Origin: Verrucomicrobiota bacterium
Lineage (GTDB): Bacteria > Verrucomicrobiota > Verrucomicrobiia > Opitutales > Opitutaceae
Direction of reading: 5' to 3'
Length of the DNA stretch: 64,000 nucleotides
Assembly (NCBI GenBank): GCA_016235555.1
Contig: JACRKC010000085.1
Location: 1-64,000, forward strand
The first letter of the stretch is position 1. Each line of letters opens with the position of its first letter. Made by a program: the position numbers and the translations under genes. This document shows, piece after piece, positions 41,336-50,315 of the stretch. A model generated the notes under the pieces. That model searched no databases, was not told where the DNA came from, and saw nothing but the letters and a program-made list of their open reading frames with translations.

Positions 41336-44300
41336 ATGCTGCCGAACCCCGCCTCTCCTGCACTGCGAATTGCCTACCTACAGCTAGCCGATGACGCTAA
41401 GCGGGCTGTTGCGGGAGCACTGCTCTCTGTTGACAGTCTGTGCTTTCACAGGCTTGTGCATGAAGCCCAGCTTGCAAAATCCGGACTTACGGACGAACAA
41501 ATCAGCACACGAACAAGGGGAAGTGGTGAGCAACTTGACGACGCATTGCTCGGAACGCGCGGGCAAGGTGCGATGATTCTCACGCTGGCATGCGCACATT
41601 TTCTCGCTGTAGCCCACAGAGAATGGTTGCGAGAATTCGCATCAGTCCTGCGTGTGAGGGCGGATTCCAGTCGCCAAGCCGAAGCTATAGCCGCTCTGGC
41701 GCCACGGCACCGGGGCGATCGTGAATGGCTACTGCTGCCCGCATTGTTCGTGACCGATCCAGCCTTTTGTTCAAATTTGGTTGCTCCATTCGCACCGCCG
41801 CCGAGGGCTTCTGCGCCTCCAATCGTTCGAGCGGCGCCACCGGTCCGTTCGCCGCCTGATCGCGCGCTGGCACCGCCGAAAACTACTGTTCCGCCGCCAA
41901 CGGCACCGATGCCGCAGCCAAACATGCCGCAAGACCAACCTATTCTGGTGCCGGCTCCACCCGAGGCGCAAGCAACAGTTTCGACGCCACAATCAACAAG
42001 AAGTCTAGGTTCGGCTCTACCTGCATCACGATTCACCGATGAAGAAAAAGACCATCGCCGCATTATTGCACGGTTACTATTGAGCGACCGCGCAGCACTT
42101 GCTGCCAAATATGCAGAGTCCTGCGCCAGTTCGCTTGCGGTGCCGCCAGCCCCTCTTCTTTACATTCTTAAGTTACAGTGCGCATTGCGGTGTGCCGACG
42201 GCCCAATCTCCGATGCGATTCAAACCCAGTTGAAGGAAGTATTAACCACAAATTCGACAGACGATTCGTCGCATCGGCTTCTCTGGTGGAGTGCGATTCT
42301 TTTGCCGGCTCTTATTTCCCCAAGCAGTCAGGCCGATGGGCATTTGCATGCCATCGAGCCGCCCAACGGGTTGACCGCGCTGCGCCTATTAACTGACGCT
42401 GCGAGGTCGCTCACGCAACGAGTGCGTTCCTTAAGCCCCAGCGTGTTGCGCGGCGGCCAAGCGCGCGTCGAATACGAGACGCGCGTGCGCGCCGTTGCCG
42501 CCGATGCCGCGGACTTCGTGCGCACAGCGCCGCTGCGCAACTTCAGTTTTCAGCCGGCCACCGCGCTGTGGCAAGATTTCGTCAAACGCCGTGAGCACCA
42601 CGAACTCGCGCTATTCCTACAGCGCGAACCGTCGCCGGCGGCCGTGTCTCAAGTTCGTCAAATTTATGAAGCACTAGCTTACGAGACAAGCTTTCGGCGT
42701 CTGGTAAGAAAGCGCGACGCAGAACGGCTTGGCAGCGGCAGGCCGCGCCCACTGATCGAAGGCACAGCGTTGGGTCAATTTGTCGAAGCCACCAAGCCAT
42801 TACTCAAAATTGCTGACGAATGGTTTGTGCTGGCAAGTAAGGAACTTAAGGCACCCGACTATGTGACCCAGCGAGTCGACGAATTTCGTCGCGCAACAAC
42901 TAAGGGGCTACCTAACGTCCTTGCTGAGATTCGTGGGTTCGGAAACAGTCATCGCGAAGATTCGCTCGCGCAAGCTGCAGCTCATGTAGCTCTCGAGACC
43001 GTAGGACGCCTGCAAAAACTCCTCGACCGTGATCAACTCTGGCCAGAAGATGAACCGGAACCAACCCGATTTATCGCAGCCGAATTCGCGGGGGTCTCCG
43101 CGCTGCCGCTTGGTGATGACGGTTTCCCCGCGTGCACTTCGGATGTGCTGCGCTCTAAGCTCACCGCCGCGGTGGAGAAATCGGAGAACTCCGTCGATGC
43201 GTTTCGTGAACGTCTCGGCCGTGGCGATCTTCTTGGTGCTGCGCTTTTGCGCGAGCATATCACGGCTACTGATCCGAATGCGGCCGGACCATTGGCTGAA
43301 GAATTTAGCCAACAGAGCGAGCGCCTTCGCGCCGGTGTGCGTGATGTGCTGGCGCGAACGCACCGAGCTTTAGGTTCAGCCCGTGCGCTCGGTATCTTTG
43401 GTGATGCCGAGGCCGCTCCTCACGAACTGTCCCTTGTGGAGCAGGAGCAGAAATTGGAATCTACAGAGCGCCTTGATTTAGCGCACGCCTCCGCATTGGC
43501 TGTGCAGCAGGACATCAACGCGCGTCGAAACACCGCCGCACAAGTCGAATTGATCCAGCTTGCCACACAGCCGATCGACCCAGAATCCCGCACACGGTTA
43601 ACAAAACTCGCCAACGAGGGTGACCTGCTCACATTTCGCGAGTATCGCACGTTGCTCGAAATGGGCCAGCCGTTGCCGACCGCCGAGGGCACGCAGTTAA
43701 TGCGCGATTTCGATCGTGATCGAGTTGCCGCGCTGGACTCTTCCCTTGCGCAACCACCAGGAGTGCAAAATCTCCTTATGGCGCTGCGCGACGGAGGCCG
43801 ATTCGGGGGGATTGATTTTGCATCAAAGGACACAGTTACTCGCAAACGCATAGCCGCATGGCTCACCGACGCGTGGCTGCGTTTGAAATACTCAATTCAG
43901 GACACGCATTCCACCGAGCCCGCTTTGAACGCTCTTCTGGCTGGACTAGGTTTTGTCGTTAAAGAGATTAACATACGGCCCATTGGCGTGGAGCGTTGCA
44001 TCGCTAATGTGGAGGTCGAACCTTACGCTAGCCGCGACGTGTGCCCCGTGCCACGATTTGGCTCAAGTGGGAAAGCACAGCTGCGCGTAGTTCTGCTGCG
44101 GGGCGAACAATCTGCGGATGCCTTGTTACAAGCCGCGGGGGAGACCGCGCACGATCCGCGTGTTGTCATCGTGTGTTGCCTTGGCCGCGTGCCCCCTGTG
44201 CAGCGGGCTGGTCTTGCGCGGCTGTGCCGCGAGCGGTGGCGCAGCATTCTTTTGCTAGACGAGGCGCTGGTTGCTCATCTTAGCGGCGAGCCCGAACCGC

Positions 44301-46456
44301 GGCTGCGCGCGTTCTTCCGCGCTGTGATACCGTGGACGTTTGCCGACCCTTTCGTGACCTCATCGAGCTTGGTTCCACCTGAAATGTTTTACGGTCGTCA
44401 CAAGGAGCTTGCTGCCCTGCAAGACTCAGTCGTGGGTTGTTGCTTTCTCTTCGGCGGTCGCCAACTCGGTAAAACTGCTTTGTTGCGTGAGGCCGAGCGC
44501 CGGTTTCATTGCCCTGCTGAAGGTCGCGTTGCCTCGTGGATCGATCTCCTTGGCCACGGTATCGGTCGGGAAAGTGAACCAGCCGATGTTTGGCCATTAC
44601 TACTTCACGAATTACGTCCGGATGTGCCTAGTTTGATGGAAGCAGCCCGTCCTGACGAGATTACTCGAGCGCTTCGCGCGTGGCTTAACGACGCGCCGCA
44701 CCGGCGGATATTGTTACTGTTGGACGAAGCCGATCAGTTTCTTGAACGCGACGAGCTGAGCGACTTTGCGGAAACCCGCCGTTTACGCGGTTTGATGGAT
44801 GCAACAGAACGTCGTTTCAAGGTCGTCTTCGCTGGACTACACAACGTGTTGCGAACGGCGGAGCGCGCAAACCACCCATTCGCGCAACTTGGTCAACCAG
44901 TCAATGTGGGCGCATTTTCCGAGAGCGGTGAATGGGCTGAGGCATTTGCACTGGCGGAGGAGCCGCTCCGCGCATTGGGTTTTCGATTCGAGTCACGCGA
45001 CCTTGTCACGCGCATCATCAGTCTCACCAATTTTTATCCGGGCCTAATCCAGCAGTTTTGCGCACTGCTAACGCGACAAGTGCTTGCCCGCAGCGCAGGG
45101 GGACCGCCTTACTTCGTCACAGCGGACGATATTGAAGGTGTATGGCGTGATCGCGAATTGCGGAAGTTTATAGCCGACCGGTTCGGATACACCCTCCAAC
45201 TCGATCCGCGTTACCGTATGCTTGCTTACTCCCTAGCGCACGAGTTTCACGAGTCTGGTGGTCAAGCAGCGGGCGGCACATTGACTGAACTTCGACGATT
45301 GGCTAACTCTCGGAATGAATACCGCTTCGCGCCATTGCGCGAGCGGCAATTCGAGACACTATTAGAGGAAATGTGCGGCCTGGGTGTGTTGCGCCGACGC
45401 GCCGACCGCTACGAATTGCGCAACGCCAACCTATTGCTCCTTCTCGGCGACCGTCAGCAAATACGGGAGGTGTTGGAAGCAGATGTGCCTGACACGCCCG
45501 CCTACGCGCCAGACACTTTCCATGCGCGTTGGAAAAACGATCCTGCACGACGGCGCCCGTTGGCAAAATCGGACGAGGCCCGGCTGTTGAAACTGGCGCA
45601 CTTCACAGCGTTCGTTGCCGGCTCCGACGCGCTTGGACTTTCCGGTGTCGCACCGAGCCTTCAGATCGTATTCCCTCCCGGTCGAGTCCGAAAAATTGAG
45701 CCGAGTGGCAGCGCGAGATGGGATGATTTCCGACGCAACCTTGATTCAATACGCGACGAAACTTCCAGTGGAATAGCTGTTGCGACTATTGGACCAGCCG
45801 TGCAATGGGACGTTTTCTGGGTGAACTACGCAGTGGAGTTTTGCGAAAAGCTGCGCTCTGAGCAGCGTTTTGTGCGTGTAATATTCATTGCTCCAGCTGG
45901 CCGTCTTTGGAACGAATCCGATGCACGAGGTTGGCTTGATCTGCCGGCTTTGCGCGAACGACTGTTTCTTCAAAAGTGGAGTCCGGGCTTCATTGCCTCG
46001 TGGCTAGATGGAATTGGCCTAAGCCCGCGTAGCGAAGTAATCGATGCTGTGCGACGTGTAACCGGCGGCTGGCCGTTGTTACTTGCCCAATTCGCGGACA
46101 AGTTGCGTGAGCTGAACAATCCGGCTGCCTGGCAAGGCGTGCTGGCCGAACTTGAAACCGAACAGGGGCAAGGAGACCCGCGCCGTGCCACTCTGCTTCA
46201 GAAAATTGTCGGCACCGGAGTGCACGCTGATTCGGCTGTTTCAATACTGCGTCAGCTCCACGCGTTAGACACGCGACAGGATGCGGCAATTAACGACGAA
46301 GCTGACGACGTTGCACTATACGCTGATATTATCGGCGTTGCCCCAGGGCAGATGGCGTGGACACTCAAGATTGCTGATTTGCTTGGACTCATGGACCGTG
46401 TAGCCGTGGGCGAACTGCGGTGGGATCCGCTGGTTTCCCGCATATTGCCGTTGTGA
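41336..46456 (+). CDS. Very large STAND-like P-loop NTPase, candidate conflict-system sensor
   Basis: A 1706-residue protein I cannot name. The N-terminal helical part to about 150 is followed by a Pro-rich linker (152-220) and long helical stretches to about 900. A segment with RLRAFFRAVIPWTFADPF precedes FYGRHKELAALQDS and the P-loop GGRQLGKT at 1040-1047; Walker B RRILLLLDEADQF starts at about 1124. Sensor-like LTNFYPGLIQQFC and winged-helix-like sequence follow, then about 330 more C-terminal residues with a second AAA-like look but no Walker A. The form suits a STAND regulator or immunity NTPase. The start at 41336 is the last ATG before MLPNPASPALRIAYL; there is no Shine-Dalgarno. The stop overlaps the next gene (GTGA). 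Codon use is less GC-rich than the chromosome. Confidence 0.7.
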   Translation: MLPNPASPALRIAYLQLADDAKRAVAGALLSVDSLCFHRLVHEAQLAKSGLTDEQISTRTRGSGEQLDDALLGTRGQGAMILTLACAHFLAVAHREWLREFASVLRVRADSSRQAEAIAALAPRHRGDREWLLLPALFVTDPAFCSNLVAPFAPPPRASAPPIVRAAPPVRSPPDRALAPPKTTVPPPTAPMPQPNMPQDQPILVPAPPEAQATVSTPQSTRSLGSALPASRFTDEEKDHRRIIARLLLSDRAALAAKYAESCASSLAVPPAPLLYILKLQCALRCADGPISDAIQTQLKEVLTTNSTDDSSHRLLWWSAILLPALISPSSQADGHLHAIEPPNGLTALRLLTDAARSLTQRVRSLSPSVLRGGQARVEYETRVRAVAADAADFVRTAPLRNFSFQPATALWQDFVKRREHHELALFLQREPSPAAVSQVRQIYEALAYETSFRRLVRKRDAERLGSGRPRPLIEGTALGQFVEATKPLLKIADEWFVLASKELKAPDYVTQRVDEFRRATTKGLPNVLAEIRGFGNSHREDSLAQAAAHVALETVGRLQKLLDRDQLWPEDEPEPTRFIAAEFAGVSALPLGDDGFPACTSDVLRSKLTAAVEKSENSVDAFRERLGRGDLLGAALLREHITATDPNAAGPLAEEFSQQSERLRAGVRDVLARTHRALGSARALGIFGDAEAAPHELSLVEQEQKLESTERLDLAHASALAVQQDINARRNTAAQVELIQLATQPIDPESRTRLTKLANEGDLLTFREYRTLLEMGQPLPTAEGTQLMRDFDRDRVAALDSSLAQPPGVQNLLMALRDGGRFGGIDFASKDTVTRKRIAAWLTDAWLRLKYSIQDTHSTEPALNALLAGLGFVVKEINIRPIGVERCIANVEVEPYASRDVCPVPRFGSSGKAQLRVVLLRGEQSADALLQAAGETAHDPRVVIVCCLGRVPPVQRAGLARLCRERWRSILLLDEALVAHLSGEPEPRLRAFFRAVIPWTFADPFVTSSSLVPPEMFYGRHKELAALQDSVVGCCFLFGGRQLGKTALLREAERRFHCPAEGRVASWIDLLGHGIGRESEPADVWPLLLHELRPDVPSLMEAARPDEITRALRAWLNDAPHRRILLLLDEADQFLERDELSDFAETRRLRGLMDATERRFKVVFAGLHNVLRTAERANHPFAQLGQPVNVGAFSESGEWAEAFALAEEPLRALGFRFESRDLVTRIISLTNFYPGLIQQFCALLTRQVLARSAGGPPYFVTADDIEGVWRDRELRKFIADRFGYTLQLDPRYRMLAYSLAHEFHESGGQAAGGTLTELRRLANSRNEYRFAPLRERQFETLLEEMCGLGVLRRRADRYELRNANLLLLLGDRQQIREVLEADVPDTPAYAPDTFHARWKNDPARRRPLAKSDEARLLKLAHFTAFVAGSDALGLSGVAPSLQIVFPPGRVRKIEPSGSARWDDFRRNLDSIRDETSSGIAVATIGPAVQWDVFWVNYAVEFCEKLRSEQRFVRVIFIAPAGRLWNESDARGWLDLPALRERLFLQKWSPGFIASWLDGIGLSPRSEVIDAVRRVTGGWPLLLAQFADKLRELNNPAAWQGVLAELETEQGQGDPRRATLLQKIVGTGVHADSAVSILRQLHALDTRQDAAINDEADDVALYADIIGVAPGQMAWTLKIADLLGLMDRVAVGELRWDPLVSRILPL

Positions 46457-47529
46457 GTGATCCGCTGATTTGGAGCGCACCAGGCCCTCAGGCTTTTGTG
46501 CGGCGCATCGCCGCTGAAGCTTCAAGCGGGAATAGCGTGATTGTATCCACTGCCGGAGCAACACCGAGTGATCTTGCTGAACGCGTGGAGGCAGCGCTTA
46601 TGAACAGCCGTCATGCACAATGGCCCAACGCCGAAGCCGAGCCTGCAACTGCGCTGCGGGCTTGCCATAGTGGCCAGCCTCATGAGACGGATTTGCTGAA
46701 GTATCTTATGTGCGCTTGCGAATGGGGCGCGACATTCTACTTGGTGCGGTCAAGCGAAGAAGCCACAACGAAACGCTGGCTGGATTTTCTAGTAGCGCTT
46801 GAGCCGGGCTTGCGTCGCCAGGATGCTGCAACTCGGCCGGTGTTCGTGCTATTCGCCCTTAGTGAAAACAAGCCGTCCCAGATGGTGCAGACCGTGGCCT
46901 TAAAGGCCATGGCGTGGGCGGACGCGCTCAATGAAGTCGATTTTCTTGCAATGGCCTGGCCGCTCGCGTCTCAAAAGCAAGACCGGCACGCATTGCTACG
47001 CCGTTTGCGTGCGCATACTCTAGCGCGCGTCGCTCTTTGGGACGGCGCGCTCATGCTCAAGCTTGCATTGCAAGCCGATCATGTGTTGCTGGCTCCACAA
47101 GCTTTGCTTAGCCGCCATGCAGCAGAACTCGGTTGGACTACAGCCACACTCGAATCGTTATTATTGGGGAGCACCGCAGAAATAGAGGGTATGGTTGTGC
47201 CACACTCTGCATTGCTCGTGCTACGCGGCCAGAATGAGCAGTTGCGTGGGCGGTTATGGCAGGCTCAGGCTGCGGTGCTCCTTTCGTGGCTGGAGGAACA
47301 ACGGTTAGAGCTGATAGAGCGCGCCAAGGGGTTTCTTGGAGGCGTGCATCGCTTAGATGAATTTGAAATCGGAGAAATTGAGAATGCACTCAGGCAATTG
47401 CATATAAGACCCACTGGTCTAGTCGAGCGTGCCTACAGGTTACGAAATGCTCGCAACACAATCGCCCATCTTGGTTTGATTGAGTTCGGAGAGCTGCGTG
47501 CGCTACTGGAATGGTTGGCTCGACACTGA
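46453..47529 (+). CDS. Partner protein of the large NTPase, function unknown
   Basis: A 358-residue protein starting with GTG overlapping the NTPase stop by four bases, so the two are translationally coupled. The N-terminal half resembles a degenerate ATPase-like fold without a P-loop (FVRRIAAEASSGNSVIVSTAG). The C-terminal third is helical and ends with a HEPN/MAE_28990-like look (AYRLRNARNTIAHLGLIEFGELRALLEWL), including an R-x4-H-like RNARNTIAH motif. That last point, if right, would make it a possible RNase effector; it is inference only. Confidence 0.65.
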   Translation: MSDPLIWSAPGPQAFVRRIAAEASSGNSVIVSTAGATPSDLAERVEAALMNSRHAQWPNAEAEPATALRACHSGQPHETDLLKYLMCACEWGATFYLVRSSEEATTKRWLDFLVALEPGLRRQDAATRPVFVLFALSENKPSQMVQTVALKAMAWADALNEVDFLAMAWPLASQKQDRHALLRRLRAHTLARVALWDGALMLKLALQADHVLLAPQALLSRHAAELGWTTATLESLLLGSTAEIEGMVVPHSALLVLRGQNEQLRGRLWQAQAAVLLSWLEEQRLELIERAKGFLGGVHRLDEFEIGEIENALRQLHIRPTGLVERAYRLRNARNTIAHLGLIEFGELRALLEWLARH

Positions 47530-47568
47530 AGACGTTGGCCAGCACTTGACGTGTGCGTGCTGATTTTA

Positions 47569-47600
47569 GAATGCACGCTTGTTCTTTGTCTATCACTCTC
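47569..47600 (+). pseudogene. Left fragment of a second 93-aa-type gene
   Basis: GAATGCACGCTTGTTCTTTG, continuing to CTCTC at 47600, matches the gene at 40773-41054 in its ARLF-VYHS part. It is cut on its left by a truncation and on its right by the IS element. It reads on into the right fragment if the IS is removed. Confidence 0.7.
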
Positions 47601-47835
47601 TGTCACCGGCGGGGTCAAATGCAGCCAGTTGTGGCGGGGTTAAATGCAACCACCCCGAGTGGGCGCTGTGGTCATGAGAGTTTGGTGACGGAGGACAAGG
47701 TAAAAGGGGTGAGATTGATGGCGGAGCGAGGATGACCGGTGCCGGGCAGCGCCCGGCACGCGCGCGCCACGCGCGAGGTCACCCGCAGCGGGAGGGGCTC
47801 GCTCTCCTTGAGGAGAGCGCGGGGTGAGAGGTGCT

Positions 47836-48582
47836 TCATTTGGATTTGGCCTTGGTGATCGCGGCGTCCTTGAGCCGGTAGCTCTCACCGGTGATGGCGA
47901 TGACGGCGGCGTGATGGAGGAAGCGGTCGAGGACGGCGCCAGCGGTAGGCACATCCTGGAGCAGCTTGCCCCAGTCCTCGAGCGGCCGGTTGCTGGTCAT
48001 GATGGTGGAGCGCGTCTCGTAGCGGCGCATGATGACCTCGAGCAGATACTCGCCGGCGTGCTTCGGGAGCGCGCGCAGGCCCATGTCGTCGATGATGAGC
48101 AGGTCGGGCTTGATATAGTGTTTGAGAATCTGGTCGCGCTGCTGGAGCGCATCGTCGGCGAGGAAGTCGCGCACCAGATCGAAGATCGAGCGGTAGCACA
48201 CGACGAAGCCCTGCTTGATCGCTTCGTAGCCGATGGCCTGCGCGAGATGGGTTTTGCCGACGCCGGGTGGACCGATGAACAGCACGTCGGTCTTGGCGCG
48301 GATGAAGTGACCGGCCGCCAGTTCGTAGATTTGCTTCTTGGGAATCGTGGGGTTGAAGCGCCACTCAAACTCGTCGAGCGGCTTCAAGGCGCGGAAGTCC
48401 GCCACTTTCACCCGGCGCTGGATCTGGCGCTGCTGACGGACGTTGATCTCGTCCTGCAGGACGAGGGTCAAAAACTCCTCGTGGGTGAGGCGATTGGCGG
48501 TGGCCTCCTGGAGCCGGACCGAGAGCGTGTCGCGCAGGCCGGACAATCTCAGTTCGTGGATGAGGGTGTGAAGTTGGTTCAT
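47836..48582 (-). CDS. istB: IS21 transposition helper ATPase IstB
   Basis: A 248-residue AAA+ DnaA-like ATPase that regulates the IstA transposase and target choice. Walker A GPPGVGKT is at 104-111 and Walker B LLIIDDMGL follows; the C-terminal ITSNRPLEDWG-type sensor (MTSNRPLEDWG) is typical. Full length, no damage seen. It overlaps istA by four bases (ATGA). Confidence 0.95.
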   Translation of the reverse strand: MNQLHTLIHELRLSGLRDTLSVRLQEATANRLTHEEFLTLVLQDEINVRQQRQIQRRVKVADFRALKPLDEFEWRFNPTIPKKQIYELAAGHFIRAKTDVLFIGPPGVGKTHLAQAIGYEAIKQGFVVCYRSIFDLVRDFLADDALQQRDQILKHYIKPDLLIIDDMGLRALPKHAGEYLLEVIMRRYETRSTIMTSNRPLEDWGKLLQDVPTAGAVLDRFLHHAAVIAITGESYRLKDAAITKAKSK

Positions 48583-50078
48583 GGTTCAAGCTGGTAGTGG
48601 CGCAGGTCGCGGATGAGCGGATGCGCCTGCAAAAAGTCGATCTGCACGACCTGCTCGCCGTCCTGCAGGAGTTGGCGGACTTGGCGCAGGCGCCAGCGTC
48701 CCAGATGCACGGCGCGACCACACGCGTGCTCGAGTTCGCCAATCGGATGTTCGCGCGCGAGCGCGAGCAATCCCTGCAGGACGCGCAGGCCGATGGGTCC
48801 GCGCTGCGCCAGCATGCCCTCGGCCCAAGCGCCGCAGTGCGCCCCGAGCAATCGGCAGCGTTCGAGCAGGTAGGCGGCCCCGCGTTCGACGATGGCGCGC
48901 TTGCGACTGTGGATGTGTGCGTCGGCCGTGGCGAAGTGACCCGGTTCCGCGCGCGCATGCACGGCGATGGGTTCGAGCCGCAGGTTGTAGAGACGCACCA
49001 CGCGCGCTTCCGCACGCACCCACACCTCGCGACCGACATACTCCGGTGGCGCGGAGTAGTAAGCCTGACGAAACGCGACATGGCCGTCGCGGTGCACGAT
49101 GCGCTTGGCCTCCTCGAAGCACGGAAACAAACTCGCGGGCAACGGGCGCAAGGCCGCGCGCTCGGCCTGCAAAAAATACGCGCCGACCTGCTGGCGGATG
49201 GTGCCGTGCAGCCGCGTGTCCGCGACGGTGCGCTCCCACTCGAGCAGAAACGTGTTCTGTTCGGCGAGACTGGCGAAGCGACGGCCCCGCAGCGCATTGC
49301 CTTGGACGTATTTGATCCCGGCCTCGATCTTGCCCTTGTGCCGCGGCATCGCCGGTCGGGTCGGCAACAGCGCCGTGCCGTAGTGCGCGCAGAAGTCGCG
49401 CAGTTTGGGATTGAACTCCGGATCGAACCAGTCCGCCTGCAGCACCGCGGCCTTGAGGTTGTCCGGCACCAGCGTCGAGGGCACGCCGCCGAATGCCCGG
49501 AAGGTGTTCTCCAGGCAGCGCAGCACCGTCTCGGTGTCCTGGCGCCAGACCACCTCGCTGTAGGCTTTGCGCGAGTGGCTGAGCACGGCGCGAAACAGAT
49601 GCGGCCGGCGGCGTTTGCCGTCGGCCATGATGATCGCGCCGGTGCCGAAGTCGAACTGCAGCTCGGCGCCGGGGGCGCACTCGATGCGGCGGAACGGCAG
49701 CTCGACCGTGGCGACCAGTCGGCGCACGAACTGTTTGACCGAAGTATAGCCGCCACGGAAGCCGTGCTCGCGGCACAAATCCTGATGGATGCGCATCGCC
49801 GACAGCCCGGCCTCGACGGCGGCGGTAATCTCCGCGGCGAACGGCGCACATAAACTGGCTGGACCGGGCCGTGCGCCGTGGGCGGGGTTCGTGGCTGCAT
49901 TTGCCCTCACCACCTCGTCGGCGCCGTGGGCGGGGTTGGTGGCTGCATTTGCCGCCGTCAGGTGGCGCGTCACCGTCGCGCGGTCGAGTTGCAGCTCCCG
50001 CGCGATCCGGCGCTTCGACCAGCCACGCTCTGCAAGGGCGATTATCGATTGTTGGAGGCTCACTTTGATGCGGTTCAT
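48579..50078 (-). CDS. istA: IS21 transposase IstA
   Basis: A 499-residue DDE transposase. The N-terminal HTH is AERGWSKRRIARELQLDRATVTRHL. The rve-type catalytic core has D in LQFDFGTG, D in VPDNLKAAV and E in KGKIEAGIKYVQG. The C-terminal part is beta-rich. Near the N-terminus the peptide ANAATNPAHGA occurs twice because the DNA has a 33-bp repeat (49873-49905 and 49921-49953) containing GTGGCTGCATTTGCC, which resembles the IS end repeats. Start at 50078. Confidence 0.95.
   Translation of the reverse strand: MNRIKVSLQQSIIALAERGWSKRRIARELQLDRATVTRHLTAANAATNPAHGADEVVRANAATNPAHGARPGPASLCAPFAAEITAAVEAGLSAMRIHQDLCREHGFRGGYTSVKQFVRRLVATVELPFRRIECAPGAELQFDFGTGAIIMADGKRRRPHLFRAVLSHSRKAYSEVVWRQDTETVLRCLENTFRAFGGVPSTLVPDNLKAAVLQADWFDPEFNPKLRDFCAHYGTALLPTRPAMPRHKGKIEAGIKYVQGNALRGRRFASLAEQNTFLLEWERTVADTRLHGTIRQQVGAYFLQAERAALRPLPASLFPCFEEAKRIVHRDGHVAFRQAYYSAPPEYVGREVWVRAEARVVRLYNLRLEPIAVHARAEPGHFATADAHIHSRKRAIVERGAAYLLERCRLLGAHCGAWAEGMLAQRGPIGLRVLQGLLALAREHPIGELEHACGRAVHLGRWRLRQVRQLLQDGEQVVQIDFLQAHPLIRDLRHYQLEP
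49873..49953. repeat. 33-bp repeats inside istA resembling the IS end repeats
   Basis: Two copies, at 49873-49905 and 49921-49953 (period 48), each with GGCGGGGTT and GTGGCTGCATTTGCC. The end units read GGCGGGGTCAAATGCAGCCA / TGGCTGCATTTGACCCCGCC, so these may be extra transposase-binding sites within the gene. Confidence 0.6.
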
Positions 50079-50181
50079 TACGCCTCCGGCGAATCGATCT
50101 TCGCCCTCGGCGTAAACTACCCGCTCAAGGTGGCTGCATTTGACCCCGCCCTAGCTGGCTGCATTAGCCCCGCCCGTGACA

Positions 50182-50263
50182 CTCTCCAAGCGGCGACAAA
50201 TTCTGGATCATCACGGAGTGGGATAGATCGGCGACAACCGTCCTGCTTCCGTGCGCCTATTGA
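50182..50263 (+). pseudogene. Right fragment of a second 93-aa-type gene
   Basis: It reads SPSGDKFWIITEWDRSATTVLLPCAY and a stop, homologous to the end of the 40773 product (TGTKFWIITEADRSVTTVLLPEDY). The fragment begins at the target duplication of the IS. Downstream, CCTTCTCTTGCCGGGAAGG with a T-rich tail looks like a decayed version of the terminator at 41062. Confidence 0.75.
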
Positions 50264-50315
50264 TTTACACAGCCCTTCTCTTGCCGGGAAGGTCTTTCTT
50301 GTATTTATTCTACCT

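Larger units (their letters stand above)
47601..50181. mobile_element. Complete IS21-family insertion sequence, 2581 bp
   Basis: It encodes IstA and IstB (minus strand) and begins TGTCACCGGCGGGGTC and ends GGGGCGGGC-type ...CCCGTGACA; the two ends are inverted repeats. Each end carries two copies of a 19-20 bp unit: GGCGGGGTCAAATGCAGCCA (47608-47627), GGCGGGGTTAAATGCAACCA (47633-47652), and their complements at 50131-50150 and 50156-50174. The 5-bp target duplication CTCTC is at 47596-47600 and 50182-50186. Removing the IS plus one CTCTC restores a reading frame like that of the 40773 gene. The 235 bases at the left end, before istB, hold no gene. Ends, duplication and genes are intact, so it may be active. 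Confidence 0.93.
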
